From: JAJKIV01 sp036741775
Lineage (GTDB): Bacteria > Gemmatimonadota > Gemmatimonadetes > Gemmatimonadales > Gemmatimonadaceae
Assembly (NCBI GenBank): GCA_036741775.1
Contig: DAINRQ010000002.1
Coordinates: 90,007 to 154,006, forward strand
Direction: 5' to 3'
Length of the DNA stretch: 64,000 nucleotides
Shown here piece after piece: positions 1-7,701 of the stretch. The notes under the pieces are model-generated. The model was not told the origin of the DNA. It did not search any database and worked only from the letters and a program-made list of their open reading frames with translations. Positions within the stretch are counted from its first letter, which is position 1, and every line of letters starts with the position of its first letter. A program made the position numbers and the translations under genes.

Positions 1-344
1 TCGGGGAAGAACTTCTGCAGCGTGTCATCGAGCGAGAGCTTTCCCTGCTCCATCAGGCGCATGATGGCCGCGCTCGTGAACTGCTTGGTGACCGAGCCGA
101 TGCGGTAGACCGTCTCGGGCGTAGCCGGCACGTCGTTCTCGAGGTCCGCGAAACCGTACCCCTTCGCGAGGACCGTCCGGCCGTTCTTCGCTACCGCGAT
201 GGAGACGCCAGCGGTTCGTTTTTCGGCGACGGCGGCGCTGGCTACCGAGTCGACGTAGTGGACGAGAGGGCGCGTGTCCTGCGCGCGGGCGGGGGGTATC
301 GCGAGGGCGCCGGCGAGCAGCGCGGCACCGTACGTGTAGCGCAT
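1..344 (-). CDS. Serine hydrolase, beta-lactamase/class C family (3' end outside window)
   Basis: The first 114 codons of a gene running off the window edge. The start is the ATG at 344-342. It opens with a short hydrophobic signal peptide ending near ARAQ, then the N-terminal fold of class C beta-lactamase-like serine hydrolases (PF00144). The conserved stretch GYGFADLEN leads to the catalytic SxxK motif seen as SVTK, followed by the helix typically reading LMEQGKLSLDD. Members are periplasmic or secreted esterases, D-aminopeptidases or penicillin-binding-like enzymes, so the substrate cannot be told. The YxN and HxG motifs would lie outside the window. The family call is safe. Confidence 0.85.
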   Translation of the reverse strand, partial: MRYTYGAALLAGALAIPPARAQDTRPLVHYVDSVASAAVAEKRTAGVSIAVAKNGRTVLAKGYGFADLENDVPATPETVYRIGSVTKQFTSAAIMRLMEQGKLSLDDTLQKFFP

Positions 345-412
345 GAGCGGTCTGGGAGAGTTGGGGGAGTCCCGTTCGACACGGGTTTCGTAATGTGCCC
401 CGCGGCGCGCGG

Positions 413-1462
413 TCATGTCCATGGCGCTGGGACCGGCCCGTGCGGCGAAGGCGTACCTCGACCAGGTCCGCCTGACGCGACGCCTGCTCGAGCCCGGCGT
501 TGTCGCGCCGTGCGTTCGAGCGTCGATTCGAGTGCGTCGAACAACAGCCCCGCGACATTCATCCCGAAGTATCTGTCGATCTGCCGGATCCCCGTCGGGC
601 TGGTCACGTTGATCTCCGTGAGCCAGCCGTCGATCACGTCGATCCCTACGAAGTGCAACCCGCGCTCGCGCAGCGTCGGACCGACCTCACAGCAGATCCA
701 GCGCTCGCGGTCCGTGAGCTCCGCCGGTTCCGCCCGCCCGCCGGCCGCCATGTTCGCCCGCAGCTCGCCCGCGGCAGGAATGCGAGCGAGTCCACCCGGC
801 ACCGGCTCGCCATCAATGAGGAGGATGCGCTTGTCCCCTGTCTCGGCCACGGCCGCCACGAAGCGCTGCGCCACGACGAACCGCTCGCCGCGCCGCGTCA
901 TTTCCTCGAGGATCACCGTCGCGTTAGAGTCGCCCGGCCCCGTGACGAACACCGAGCGGCCGCCCATTTCATTGAGCGGCTTGAGCACTACACGCCCCTG
1001 CGCTTCCATGAACTCTCGCAACGCCGAGCTGTCGCGGCTCACGAGGCTGGGTGGCGTGCATTGCGGGAACCACGTCGCAGCCAGCTTCTCGTTCGCGTCG
1101 CGCAACGACTGTGGCCGGTTGCTCACCGTCGTCCCCTCGCGTTCCGCGGCCTCGAGGATCCAGGTTGCGGCGATGAACTCGAAGTCCACCGGCGGGTCCT
1201 TTCGCATCAGCACGAGGTCGAGCTCGGCGAGCGCCACGGTGCGCGGCATGCCTAACGTGAACCACGAGGTGGCGTCGTCGCGCACGTCGAGGGGCCGCGC
1301 GAACGCTTCCGCGCGTCCGTCTCGCAGACGAAGATCTGCCAGCTCCATGTACTCCAGCGCCCAGCCGCGTCGCGCGGCCTCGAGCAGGAGGGCCAACGTG
1401 CTGTCCTTCTGCGGCGTGATCGCCGCGATCGGGTCCATTACCACGCCGAGCCGCCTGGTCAT
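413..1462 (-). CDS. gshB: Glutathione synthase (ATP-grasp)
   Basis: Joins gamma-glutamylcysteine and glycine using ATP, the second step of cytosolic glutathione synthesis. The N-terminus MTRRLGVVMDPIAAITPQKD matches the family start (VMDPI, KDS), supporting the ATG at 1462. Further hallmarks are the DLVLMRKDPPVD segment near residue 83, VLKPLNEMGGRSVF near residue 160 (ATP-grasp loop), VPGGLARIPA, and the C-terminal metal and ATP site GIDVIDGWLTEINVTSPTG. The usual enzyme is about 315 residues; this one has about 349, the excess being an Arg/Gly/Pro-rich tail of about 35 residues without recognisable fold. No gshA is visible nearby. The gene is divergent from the next one. Confidence 0.93.
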   Translation of the reverse strand: MTRRLGVVMDPIAAITPQKDSTLALLLEAARRGWALEYMELADLRLRDGRAEAFARPLDVRDDATSWFTLGMPRTVALAELDLVLMRKDPPVDFEFIAATWILEAAEREGTTVSNRPQSLRDANEKLAATWFPQCTPPSLVSRDSSALREFMEAQGRVVLKPLNEMGGRSVFVTGPGDSNATVILEEMTRRGERFVVAQRFVAAVAETGDKRILLIDGEPVPGGLARIPAAGELRANMAAGGRAEPAELTDRERWICCEVGPTLRERGLHFVGIDVIDGWLTEINVTSPTGIRQIDRYFGMNVAGLLFDALESTLERTARQRRARAGVASGGPGRGTPSPHGPVPAPWT

Positions 1463-1575
1463 GCGGGCAGAATCAACCGATTAACACGGTAGACGGCAAT
1501 TGGAAGCGGGCTCTTCCTTAACATTGACACGTGTCGTACGTTCTCAGGCCCCCTATCACGGTTGCGAGGTACGAC

Positions 1576-2721
1576 GTGACGAACACGATCGAGATCAAGC
1601 TCGGGCCCTGGGATGAGATGGCCGACCTCTTCTCCTGGGAAGCAAGTTCGGGCGTCGACCTCCGTGACCTGATCGCGCACGGGATCAATCAAACCATGCA
1701 GCGCGACGGACTGCTCGGCTCCTGGGCCGACGTCTATCGTGATAGCGGCGATACGCTCAGCGTGAAGATCGCGGCTCCCTTCGAGAAGGTGAAGGGATAC
1801 GCGGCGATGATTCCGGCGTTCATCGATGCGGCGCGTGTCGGGTACAGCGCCTACATGGCGCATCGCGCCACGATCCTCCAGGGGAAGCTGATTTTCTATC
1901 TCCCCGTGGGACTGCCCATGCTCGCGACGCGGTCGGTGCAGCTGCTGCATTACCCGCCGTACGAGGCGCGCACCTATAGCGACTACCTCTACTCCCCGAC
2001 GAACCGCCGGTGGGAGAGCCTGCTCGGCTACAATGACTATAATCCCGCCGGGGTGACGCTGCTCGAGCGTATCTGCGATGCTGTTCCGCTCGCCGGACCG
2101 GGAAGTGACGCGACGGTCATCAACGAGGTCGAGCAGTACTTCATACCGTATGGGAAAGCGATGCTGGGTGCGCTGCTCGATCAGTCCGGGGCGCGCACGC
2201 AGCCGGTCGTTGCGTACGGAGGACCGGCGCATGGTTGGCTCAAGTCGGCGTTCCCGACGCAGGTGAAGAAGATGCCGACGCTCTTCTCGGTGCTCGAGCT
2301 CCGCGTGGGTGCCGGGAAGTCGGTCACGCCCGTTCTCTGCGCCAACCATCCGAGCGAGTTCCTCTTCTTCACCGAGCACAACGCGAAGTGGGCGTTCGAG
2401 ATCATGCTGCAGGACCTCATCGCGGCGCGCTGGCAGGCGCACATGGCCGAGCATTGGGATGCGGACCCGGTGAAGGTGCTGCACGAGGCGAAGGGGCGGT
2501 GGGAGGGCGATCGCAAGCGCGTGCAGGCGATCGTCGAGGCCCAGAAGGCGGAGTTCGGGTACGCCAAGGCATCGGCGGCGAACCGGAACCATACGGCTGG
2601 CAAGATCAGAACGGGTCGCGAAGATGAGGCGCCGATCCCGGCTCCGTCGCGGAAGCGGGAGCGTCCGTCGGTGATTCCGGTCGTGTCGGATGGGCGCCCG
2701 GCGACATCGGTGTCGCGTTAG
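1576..2721 (+). CDS. Conserved-looking protein of unknown function
   Basis: About 381 residues. I prefer the GTG at 1576, which has GAGG six bases upstream, over the in-frame GTG at 1531, which has no ribosome binding site. I do not recognise a family. The protein is soluble-looking with many aromatic residues (YSDYLYSP, FFTEHNAKWAFEIM) and no signal peptide or membrane segment. The last 50 residues are basic and Pro/Ser-rich, probably disordered. Codon use matches a real gene. It is divergent from gshB and convergent with the esterase downstream; neither neighbour suggests a function. The stop codon TAG lies inside a CGTTAGGC octamer. Confidence 0.6.
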   Translation: MTNTIEIKLGPWDEMADLFSWEASSGVDLRDLIAHGINQTMQRDGLLGSWADVYRDSGDTLSVKIAAPFEKVKGYAAMIPAFIDAARVGYSAYMAHRATILQGKLIFYLPVGLPMLATRSVQLLHYPPYEARTYSDYLYSPTNRRWESLLGYNDYNPAGVTLLERICDAVPLAGPGSDATVINEVEQYFIPYGKAMLGALLDQSGARTQPVVAYGGPAHGWLKSAFPTQVKKMPTLFSVLELRVGAGKSVTPVLCANHPSEFLFFTEHNAKWAFEIMLQDLIAARWQAHMAEHWDADPVKVLHEAKGRWEGDRKRVQAIVEAQKAEFGYAKASAANRNHTAGKIRTGREDEAPIPAPSRKRERPSVIPVVSDGRPATSVSR

Positions 2722-2787
2722 GCTTCACGAGCGGGCTGGCACCCGCGGCAGGGACGCGACAAAATACAGTACGTCGGCCTGAATCCA

Positions 2788-2812
2788 GGGGGCGTCCGTA
2801 AGCGACGCCCCC
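2788..2812. terminator. Hairpin between convergent genes
   Basis: GGGGGCGTC and GACGCCCCC form a perfect 9-bp stem with a 7-base loop in the gap between the plus-strand gene ending at 2721 and the minus-strand esterase ending at 2920. There is no T-run, so it is at best a rho-assisted or mRNA-stabilising terminator. A second short palindrome (CGCTCGCG/CGCGAGCG) lies at about 2847-2863. Confidence 0.4.
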
Positions 2813-2919
2813 GGGATGACGGTTGGGCTCGCCCTGGCGCTTCATGCGCTCGCGGCGCGAGCGTTCAGCGCCGCTCGGTGAATCGACCGCGGTATTACTG
2901 CAACGCCTGTGGCGAGGTT

Positions 2920-3789
2920 CTATTTCGCTACGCCGAGCAGATGCTGCTCGAACCACCTCACCATTTCGGCGTTGGCACGTGTCAAATCGGCGCCGTCAAA
3001 CGAGTGTCCGGCGCCTTCGATCCGGACGAACGACGCGTGCACGCCCGCCTTCGACAACGCCGCGTACATCGTCTCCCCCTCGACGATGGAGACGACTCTG
3101 TCGGCGTCGCCGTGCACGATGAGCGACGGAGCCGCGGCGGGGGAGACGAAGCGAATGGGTGAGTACTGCGCCGCTTCGGATTCCGTCAATGTGGTGGCCG
3201 GGAATGCCCGCCTGTTTTCCCATCGAGAGAGGTCCGTCGGCGGGAAGTACGCCACCACCGCGGCCACGCGACTGGATTCCCTGAGCACGGAATCGGAGGC
3301 CGACCGGTCCCCGGAGTCGGCTGTCGTACCGAGCAGCAGCGCGAGCTGCCCGCCGGCGCTGCCGCCATACACGCCAATGCGGTTGGGGTCGACGCCGTAT
3401 TCGCCCGCGTGCTGACGGATGAACCGGACGGCCCGGCGAACGTCCGCCACGATTGCGGACATGGGATACCTCGGGCTGCTCCCGTGTCTCACGGCGAATA
3501 CGGTAAATCCCTCCTCGTTCAACAACGGGGATAGATAGCCGTCGGCGATAAGACGGCTCATCTCCACGCTCGATTGCCATCCGCCGCTCACGATCGCGAT
3601 GACACCGGCGCCGTTGGGATCTGCGGGACGAGAGACGTCGAGCGTCAGCGCGAGACCATCCTTGTGTCCGTACACCACATCCCTGGTCACCGAAGCCTGG
3701 CGCGTCGGCTCGGGCGTGCTCTCGAGACCAGGGGTCGATGGCGCACACGCGCACGTGAGGAGCGCAGCGCGTACGACGAACGAACGCAT
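2920..3789 (-). CDS. Secreted alpha/beta hydrolase (esterase/lipase)
   Basis: A 289-residue alpha/beta-hydrolase of the carboxylesterase/dienelactone type. The ATG at 3789 has a GGAG ribosome binding site about eight bases upstream, so longer upstream extensions of the reading frame are not used. The N-terminus is a hydrophobic export signal with a Cys pair (LLTCAC), possibly a lipoprotein. The nucleophile elbow is GGSAGG, the acid is in VHGDADRVV and the catalytic His in GAGHSF. VSGGWQSS probably supplies the oxyanion hole. It probably hydrolyses an ester in the cell envelope; the substrate is unknown. It follows the HExxH gene by 28 bases on the same strand and may share its transcript. Confidence 0.85.
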   Translation of the reverse strand: MRSFVVRAALLTCACAPSTPGLESTPEPTRQASVTRDVVYGHKDGLALTLDVSRPADPNGAGVIAIVSGGWQSSVEMSRLIADGYLSPLLNEEGFTVFAVRHGSSPRYPMSAIVADVRRAVRFIRQHAGEYGVDPNRIGVYGGSAGGQLALLLGTTADSGDRSASDSVLRESSRVAAVVAYFPPTDLSRWENRRAFPATTLTESEAAQYSPIRFVSPAAAPSLIVHGDADRVVSIVEGETMYAALSKAGVHASFVRIEGAGHSFDGADLTRANAEMVRWFEQHLLGVAK

Positions 3790-3817
3790 GCAGTCGCTCC
3801 TTCGGAGGTACGTCACG

Positions 3818-5086
3818 CTACTGGTGCCTAACGACTTCGAAGTCGCCGCGCCGTGCCCCTTCGCGAACGGTCCATCCGGGCGCGGGCTTGAAGGTCCATC
3901 CGTCTCCGGAGAAAGTACCGTCGTCCCGCCGGGCCGGCGCCGGTACCCGGCGCGAGCGGCCATCGCTCGCGAGCAGTACGCCCTTCTCGGCTTCGAGGGT
4001 GCCCCACGGTCCCGACGCGCGGTACGCATGGAAATACACGGTCCCGCTGCCCGGAATGACGGTCGCCCCTCGGGAGTCTGAGAGTCCGCTGCCTCCTCCA
4101 GGGATCACGAGCACGGGCCCGTCAACAAACCGCAGCCGCAACTCGTTGATACGTTCCTGTCGCAACTGCTCGCGCTGCTGCTCCGCCGCGCGAAGTTCGA
4201 CACCGCCGTACTCGGCGGCAGCGCTTGCGGCGTCGTTGGCTGGTTGAACGGCGAGGGCGTTCTTGAGCAGGAGGCCGAGGTCGTCGCTACTCCGGAGCGC
4301 TCGATGCCACCCCGGCGATGCCTCGTCGAGCAACAGGCCATACGCCGGCCCGGACACATAGGCAAAGGTACGGACGAAGCTTTCCCCTGTATCAGTGCCT
4401 GCCCCTGTCAGAATAACGAGCGCGTTCGCGGTTGCGTCGGCCCTCGAGGATGCCGCGAGGACTGTGCCCGCATAACTCGCGACCCCTTCGTTGATCTCCA
4501 GTGCTCGCTCGTTCTCCGCGGCCGCCGGATAGATGCGGCGCCGCGCCTGCCGGAACGCTAGCGCGTCGCGAACGGCGGCGTTTCGCTGCTCTCCAGATGC
4601 CCGCAGTGCCCGCGCCAGCGCGCGCCATTCGAGCTGCAGCCAATAACGTCCGTCGAGTGCGTCGAGCTGTTCATTCTCCAGGAGCCCCACGCCCAAGCCG
4701 AGCTGCCGCTGCACTCCGTGGAACATCTCGTGGAGCAGTATCTCGTTCCGCCTCCAGGGCGGCGCGTTGGCCAGGTCATCCCAGGTGTACGCGATCCAGG
4801 TGACGCCGCCCCACTGGATAGGTGCGTTCAGAAAGCCGACGGCTCGCGGCCGCGGCGCCGCCGGCGGCGGCTGACTCGTGGCGAAGGTCTGCGTCCGCGC
4901 GTCGCCAATTACCATGGGCGCGCAGAGCGACACGCCCCACAGACGGCCGCCGTCGCGCTCGCACAGCGCCTGGGCCTCTTTGAAAAATGCCTGGGCGCGC
5001 TGCTGATCGACCTGTGCACCTCCCTGCCGCGTGTGGCCTACGACGCCGCAGACGAAGATCGCCACCCAAGACGGTCGTATTCGCAC
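3818..5086 (-). CDS. Secreted zincin-like HExxH protein of unknown family
   Basis: 422 residues beginning with a GTG at 5086 and a likely signal peptide. The central feature is NEILLHEMFHGVQRQLG near residue 115, an HExxH zinc-binding motif. A downstream EINEGVASYAG near residue 200 could provide the third ligand (Glu), as in gluzincins. The last 120 residues look like a beta-rich domain (GPVLVIPGGGSGL, GSGTVYFHAYRASGPWG, GWTFKPAPGWTV). I infer a secreted metallopeptidase or a relative that has lost activity. I do not recognise the family. It lies between DUF2200 (12 bases upstream) and the esterase. Confidence 0.6.
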   Translation of the reverse strand: MRIRPSWVAIFVCGVVGHTRQGGAQVDQQRAQAFFKEAQALCERDGGRLWGVSLCAPMVIGDARTQTFATSQPPPAAPRPRAVGFLNAPIQWGGVTWIAYTWDDLANAPPWRRNEILLHEMFHGVQRQLGLGVGLLENEQLDALDGRYWLQLEWRALARALRASGEQRNAAVRDALAFRQARRRIYPAAAENERALEINEGVASYAGTVLAASSRADATANALVILTGAGTDTGESFVRTFAYVSGPAYGLLLDEASPGWHRALRSSDDLGLLLKNALAVQPANDAASAAAEYGGVELRAAEQQREQLRQERINELRLRFVDGPVLVIPGGGSGLSDSRGATVIPGSGTVYFHAYRASGPWGTLEAEKGVLLASDGRSRRVPAPARRDDGTFSGDGWTFKPAPGWTVREGARRGDFEVVRHQ

Positions 5087-5097
5087 CGCGCACCCCG

Positions 5098-5448
5098 CTA
5101 GTTTCGCAGGATCTTTTCCATGGGCCGGCCCTTCGCCAGCTCATCCACCAACTTGTCCAGGTACCGGATGTTGCGCATCAGCGGATCTTCGATCTGCTCG
5201 ATTCGGACACCGCAGATGACGCCAGTGATCTTGCTGGCATTGGGATGCAGCGCTGGCGCCTCGTCGAAGAAGGTCTCGAAGTCCTTCTTGCGTTCGATCT
5301 GCTCTGCGAGTGCTGTGGGAGTGTAGCCCGTCAGCCAGCAGATGACCTGGTCCACCTCTTGTTTCGCACGCCCTTTCTTTTCGGCTTTCTGGACGTAGTG
5401 GGGATACACGCTAGCGAACGACGTAGTGAAGATCCGATGCTTCGTCAT
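5098..5448 (-). CDS. DUF2200 family protein
   Basis: 116 residues matching the DUF2200 family over full length: MTKHRIFTTSFASVYPHYVQ at the start, a QEVDQVICWLTGY segment, the acidic and aromatic DFETFFDEAPALHPN stretch, GVICGVRIEQIEDPLM, and the end MEKILRN. Family members are small cytoplasmic proteins of about 115-120 residues without an assigned function. The ATG at 5446-5448 is fixed by the conserved start. The gene is 26 bases downstream of the frameshifted dioxygenase gene and 11 bases upstream of the HExxH gene. Confidence 0.9.
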   Translation of the reverse strand: MTKHRIFTTSFASVYPHYVQKAEKKGRAKQEVDQVICWLTGYTPTALAEQIERKKDFETFFDEAPALHPNASKITGVICGVRIEQIEDPLMRNIRYLDKLVDELAKGRPMEKILRN

Positions 5449-5474
5449 GGGTCTCTCGGTAGCACATAGCCGAA

Positions 5475-6166
5475 TCACGCAACCTGCCGATGCCAGGCGA
5501 GCGGAGACGCGAGCGCTTGCGCAGCGTATTCGATGTGAATGACACGTTGATGCCCCGGACGCGTGGCCGGACTTGAAGCGTGTAAAAGCAGGGGACGAAA
5601 GGCGAGCACGGCGCCCTCGGCGGCAAGGCAAATGGATTCGGGCTGCTCCGCGCGAATTCGGTCGACTGCTTGCGGCGTGAGCCGACCGAGTCGATGCGTG
5701 CCATCGATAACGCGAACGGGGCCGTTGTCTGCGGTGCACGGATCGAGATGCAGGCGAACGGCGAGCATGCGCTCGAGGACGTCGACCGGCGGCTGTACGT
5801 GCGGGACACCGCCCTTCTCGGTCCAAGGTCCGTAGTCGGCCACCTCAACGCGCTGCTGCGTGGGGACCGTGAGTCCTGGTGCCAAACGACCTTCCAATTC
5901 GCGTCGGGAGTCTTGTCGAAGAAGAGCGCACGGACGGCGAAGCACGGGTCGCCAAGAACGGCGACCGCGAACTGCCGGAGTGTCGGCGCCGCGGCCAGAG
6001 CAGCGATGCGAGGGTGGTCGAGCAGATTGCGAGCCCCGCCGCGGCCGGTTCGCGCGAGAAGAGCGACGCAGTCGCGCAACTCCGCGATCGTTGGAGTGTC
6101 GACGACGGGATCGGTTACTGCCCAGCCGAGCGCGGCAACTGATTGCTGAAATACAGGCAGGTCCAT
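5475..6166 (-). pseudogene. Phytanoyl-CoA dioxygenase (PhyH)-like gene with one frameshift
   Basis: Reads as one PhyH-family Fe(II)/2-oxoglutarate oxygenase of about 230 residues if one base is restored. The N-terminal half (MDLPVFQQSVAALGW... to NWKVVWHQD) and the C-terminal half (LTVPTQQRVEVADYGPW...) are in different frames. The break is at about 5871-5875, where GGACTCACGG stands where GGACCTCACGG would keep the frame. WHQD carries the first Fe-binding His and Asp; the second His lies in LLLHASSP. The junction is in the conserved WHQDL motif, so this could be recent inactivation or a base missed in sequencing. The start ATG at 6164-6166 is close to an attC-like site, suggesting an integron cassette. 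Confidence 0.75.
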
Positions 6167-6189
6167 CGTTTCGCGAGAAGTTCGTTGCA

Positions 6190-6282
6190 CGCTAACTCCC
6201 AGGTATTGCCGCGAGCGAGGCATTACCGTTACGGCGGAGCTGCCTCCGCAGCTCGCTCGTCAGCGGCAGGGATACGTTAGGT
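6190..6282 (-). other. attC-like recombination site, low confidence
   Basis: Read on the minus strand it begins ACCTAAC (matching RYYYAAC) and ends GTTAGCG (two bases off GTTRRRY). Inside, GAGCGAG pairs with CTCGCTC, TGCCGC with GCGGCA, and GGAG with CTCC near the apex. The position fits: it follows the stop of the decayed small gene (6288) and precedes the dioxygenase start (6166). Unlike the better sites at 6622, 46953 and 48029, the L'' arm lacks GTT and the outer pairing is poor. Confidence 0.4.
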
Positions 6283-6287
6283 GACCG

Positions 6288-6599
6288 TCACACCGGAGTC
6301 AAACCGCCCGCCGCCGGCCACCACCGCGGACGTCTCGAAGCGAACGTGTGGGGCGGACCGGCAGGCGCGCGAGCATCGCACGCAGGCGTTGTGGCTGTAC
6401 ACCGGCTCCTCGAGGAGGATGCTCGCAACTTCCGCCTCCTAGCCGCGCCGAGTAAGCGGTGGGCGCGCCACCGAGTAAGCCCCGCCGCGCGGAGCCGCTC
6501 GTAGGTAGCGCGGACCTCAGGTGGGCGCCCGGTGCGCACCTGTGCCACAACCGCCCGGGCAAAGCCCCACCGCCAGTGCAGCTGCTTCGTCAGTCGCAT
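6288..6599 (-). pseudogene. Decayed small protein gene between two attC-like sites
   Basis: The first half reads well (MRLTKQLHWRWGFARAVV, then TGRPPEVRATYERLRAAGLT and RWRAHRLLGAA). The frame then breaks: the natural continuation EVASILLEEPVYSHNA is in another frame, and the end LPVRPTRSLRDVRGG in a third. The pattern of a Gly-Leu-x-Arg-x-x-Ala-His helix followed by a Leu-rich helix recalls DUF1841-like small proteins, but I am not certain. A related relic with the same VYSHDA...LPTPPARSLRDV ending lies at 44874-45036. Flanking attC-like sites suggest an integron cassette that has decayed. Confidence 0.5.
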
Positions 6600-6621
6600 C
6601 GCGGCTCGAAAGTATTTGGCG

Positions 6622-6710
6622 TCCTAACGCCCGAGTTAACCTGCGGGCGAATCAACCAAAAGCGAGCGAAGAATCCGCAGATCGCCCGTCAGGTTCAACG
6701 ATCGTTAGAT
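6622..6710 (-). other. attC site (integron cassette recombination site)
   Basis: On the minus strand this 89-bp element starts ATCTAAC (R'', RYYYAAC) and ends GTTAGGA (R', one base off GTTRRRY). The L'' arm GTTGAACCTGACGGGCGA pairs with TCGCCCGCAGGTTAAC except for two unpaired bases (G and A) in L'', the arrangement that defines attC. Spacing and end sequences (CTAAC-GATC-GTT, TTAACTCGGGCGTTAG) closely resemble the classical aadA attC. The HIT gene stop codon is inside the L'' arm, the normal place for a cassette gene to end. Confidence 0.85.
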
Positions 6711-7171
6711 GGCCTCCGGCCGGAACTCGGACCGGATGCCCCTGAAACCATGAGCGAGGCGAGCGTTGCCGCTATCTCGTCCAGCTGCGATCGCTCGGGG
6801 CGGCGAGTGTGGTACTCGGGCGCGACCTGTAGTCGGAACCCGTCACCGCGAAACCGCGGGAAGACGTGCAGGTGGACGTGAAATACGTGCTGCATGGCGG
6901 CCTCGCCATCGGCGAGAAAGAGATTCACGCCTTCACAGGGGAGTCCACTCCCGCGGAGAGCCGCCGCAGTTCCGTGGCCGACGCGCATAAGGTCGGCAGC
7001 GGCTTCCGAGTCGAGGTCAGCAAGGTAGGCGGCATGGCGCGCCGGGACCACCAGAAGATGCCCGAGGTTGACCGGCTGGATGTCCATGAACGCGGCGCAG
7101 CGATCGTCGCGATAGACGAAACTGGCCGGGAGCTGACCGTCCAGGATCCGACAGAAGATGCACTCGCTCAT
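6695..7171 (-). CDS. HIT family nucleotide-binding protein, probable integron cassette gene
   Basis: 158 residues; ATG at 7169-7171. Begins MSECIFCRILDGQLPASFVY, the usual HIT start with a CxxC pair half. The PVNLGHLLVVPARHAAYL segment follows, and the histidine triad is seen as HVHLHVFPRFRGDGF near residue 98. HIT proteins are nucleotide hydrolases or transferases; which nucleotide is used cannot be told. The C-terminal ten residues (SGRRPSNDR) are encoded by the attC arm itself, so the tail is a by-product of cassette formation rather than family sequence. Upstream DNA holds no gene on this strand up to the assembly gap. Confidence 0.9.
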   Translation of the reverse strand: MSECIFCRILDGQLPASFVYRDDRCAAFMDIQPVNLGHLLVVPARHAAYLADLDSEAAADLMRVGHGTAAALRGSGLPCEGVNLFLADGEAAMQHVFHVHLHVFPRFRGDGFRLQVAPEYHTRRPERSQLDEIAATLASLMVSGASGPSSGRRPSNDR

Positions 7172-7371
7172 TAGCGATTCCGTGGTGTTCGTAAATCGTT
7201 GTGGCCCTCTAACTCGCCTTAGGTTCTTTATGCCTAACACATTTAGACAGTAGCCGATGATTTGTCCAGCGTCACCACGCTGCATAAATCGGTGCCGCTA
7301 TGCGAAGCACGAAACGCACCGCGTAACTGCCGGGCACTTGCCGCGTTGGAGATAGGTTGCCAGCCGGCTCC

Positions 7372-7400
7372 ATTTATGCGGCGACCGGCGCCGCATAAAT
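7372..7400. repeat. Perfect 12-bp inverted repeat
   Basis: ATTTATGCGGCG, a 5-base loop ACCGG, then CGCCGCATAAAT. The AT-rich outer arms and GC-rich centre resemble the variable central hairpin of attC sites, but no R or L boxes flank it at the right distance. Confidence 0.7.
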
Positions 7401-7461
7401 CACCCGCGTAGAACATCGGCGGAGCGCACTCCGGCCCCGGGCCGCATCACCGGCCAACCGG

Positions 7462-7561
7462 NNNNNNNNNNNNNNNNNNNNNNNNNNNNNNNNNNNNNNN
7501 NNNNNNNNNNNNNNNNNNNNNNNNNNNNNNNNNNNNNNNNNNNNNNNNNNNNNNNNNNNNN
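7462..7561. other. Assembly gap (100 N)
   Basis: Exactly 100 Ns, the conventional placeholder for a scaffold join of unknown length. It sits upstream of the cassette run, so additional cassettes or repeats may be missing here. Confidence 0.99.
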
Positions 7562-7701
7562 CGTCCGCCACCGCCGCGACCCCGCCGGCCTGCGCGCCGA
7601 GCGATGGTGCGCCACGAGTTCGGCACGACGCGGGAAGCGAAACGTCCACCTATCGCGGGCCGCGCTGCGGCAGCGTATTCGCCAACGTTAGGCCCCAGGT
7701 G

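Larger units (their letters stand above)
7172..7701. other. Intergenic stretch with palindromes and an assembly gap
   Basis: No gene seen. It holds a short inverted repeat (CCTTAGG...CCTAAC, 7199-7236), the hairpin at 7372-7400, a second near-copy of GCATAAATCGG at about 7283, and the N run. At 7685-7692 an octamer CGTTAGGC abuts the end of the amidohydrolase gene; read on the minus strand it could be the first half of a cassette site (GGCCTAACGTTGG), but no partner arm is visible before the gap. Confidence 0.5.

Noticed and set aside
2821..2919. Short plus-strand frames before the esterase gene end
   Set aside because: They are Arg-rich, begin in hairpins and show no motif; probably noncoding.
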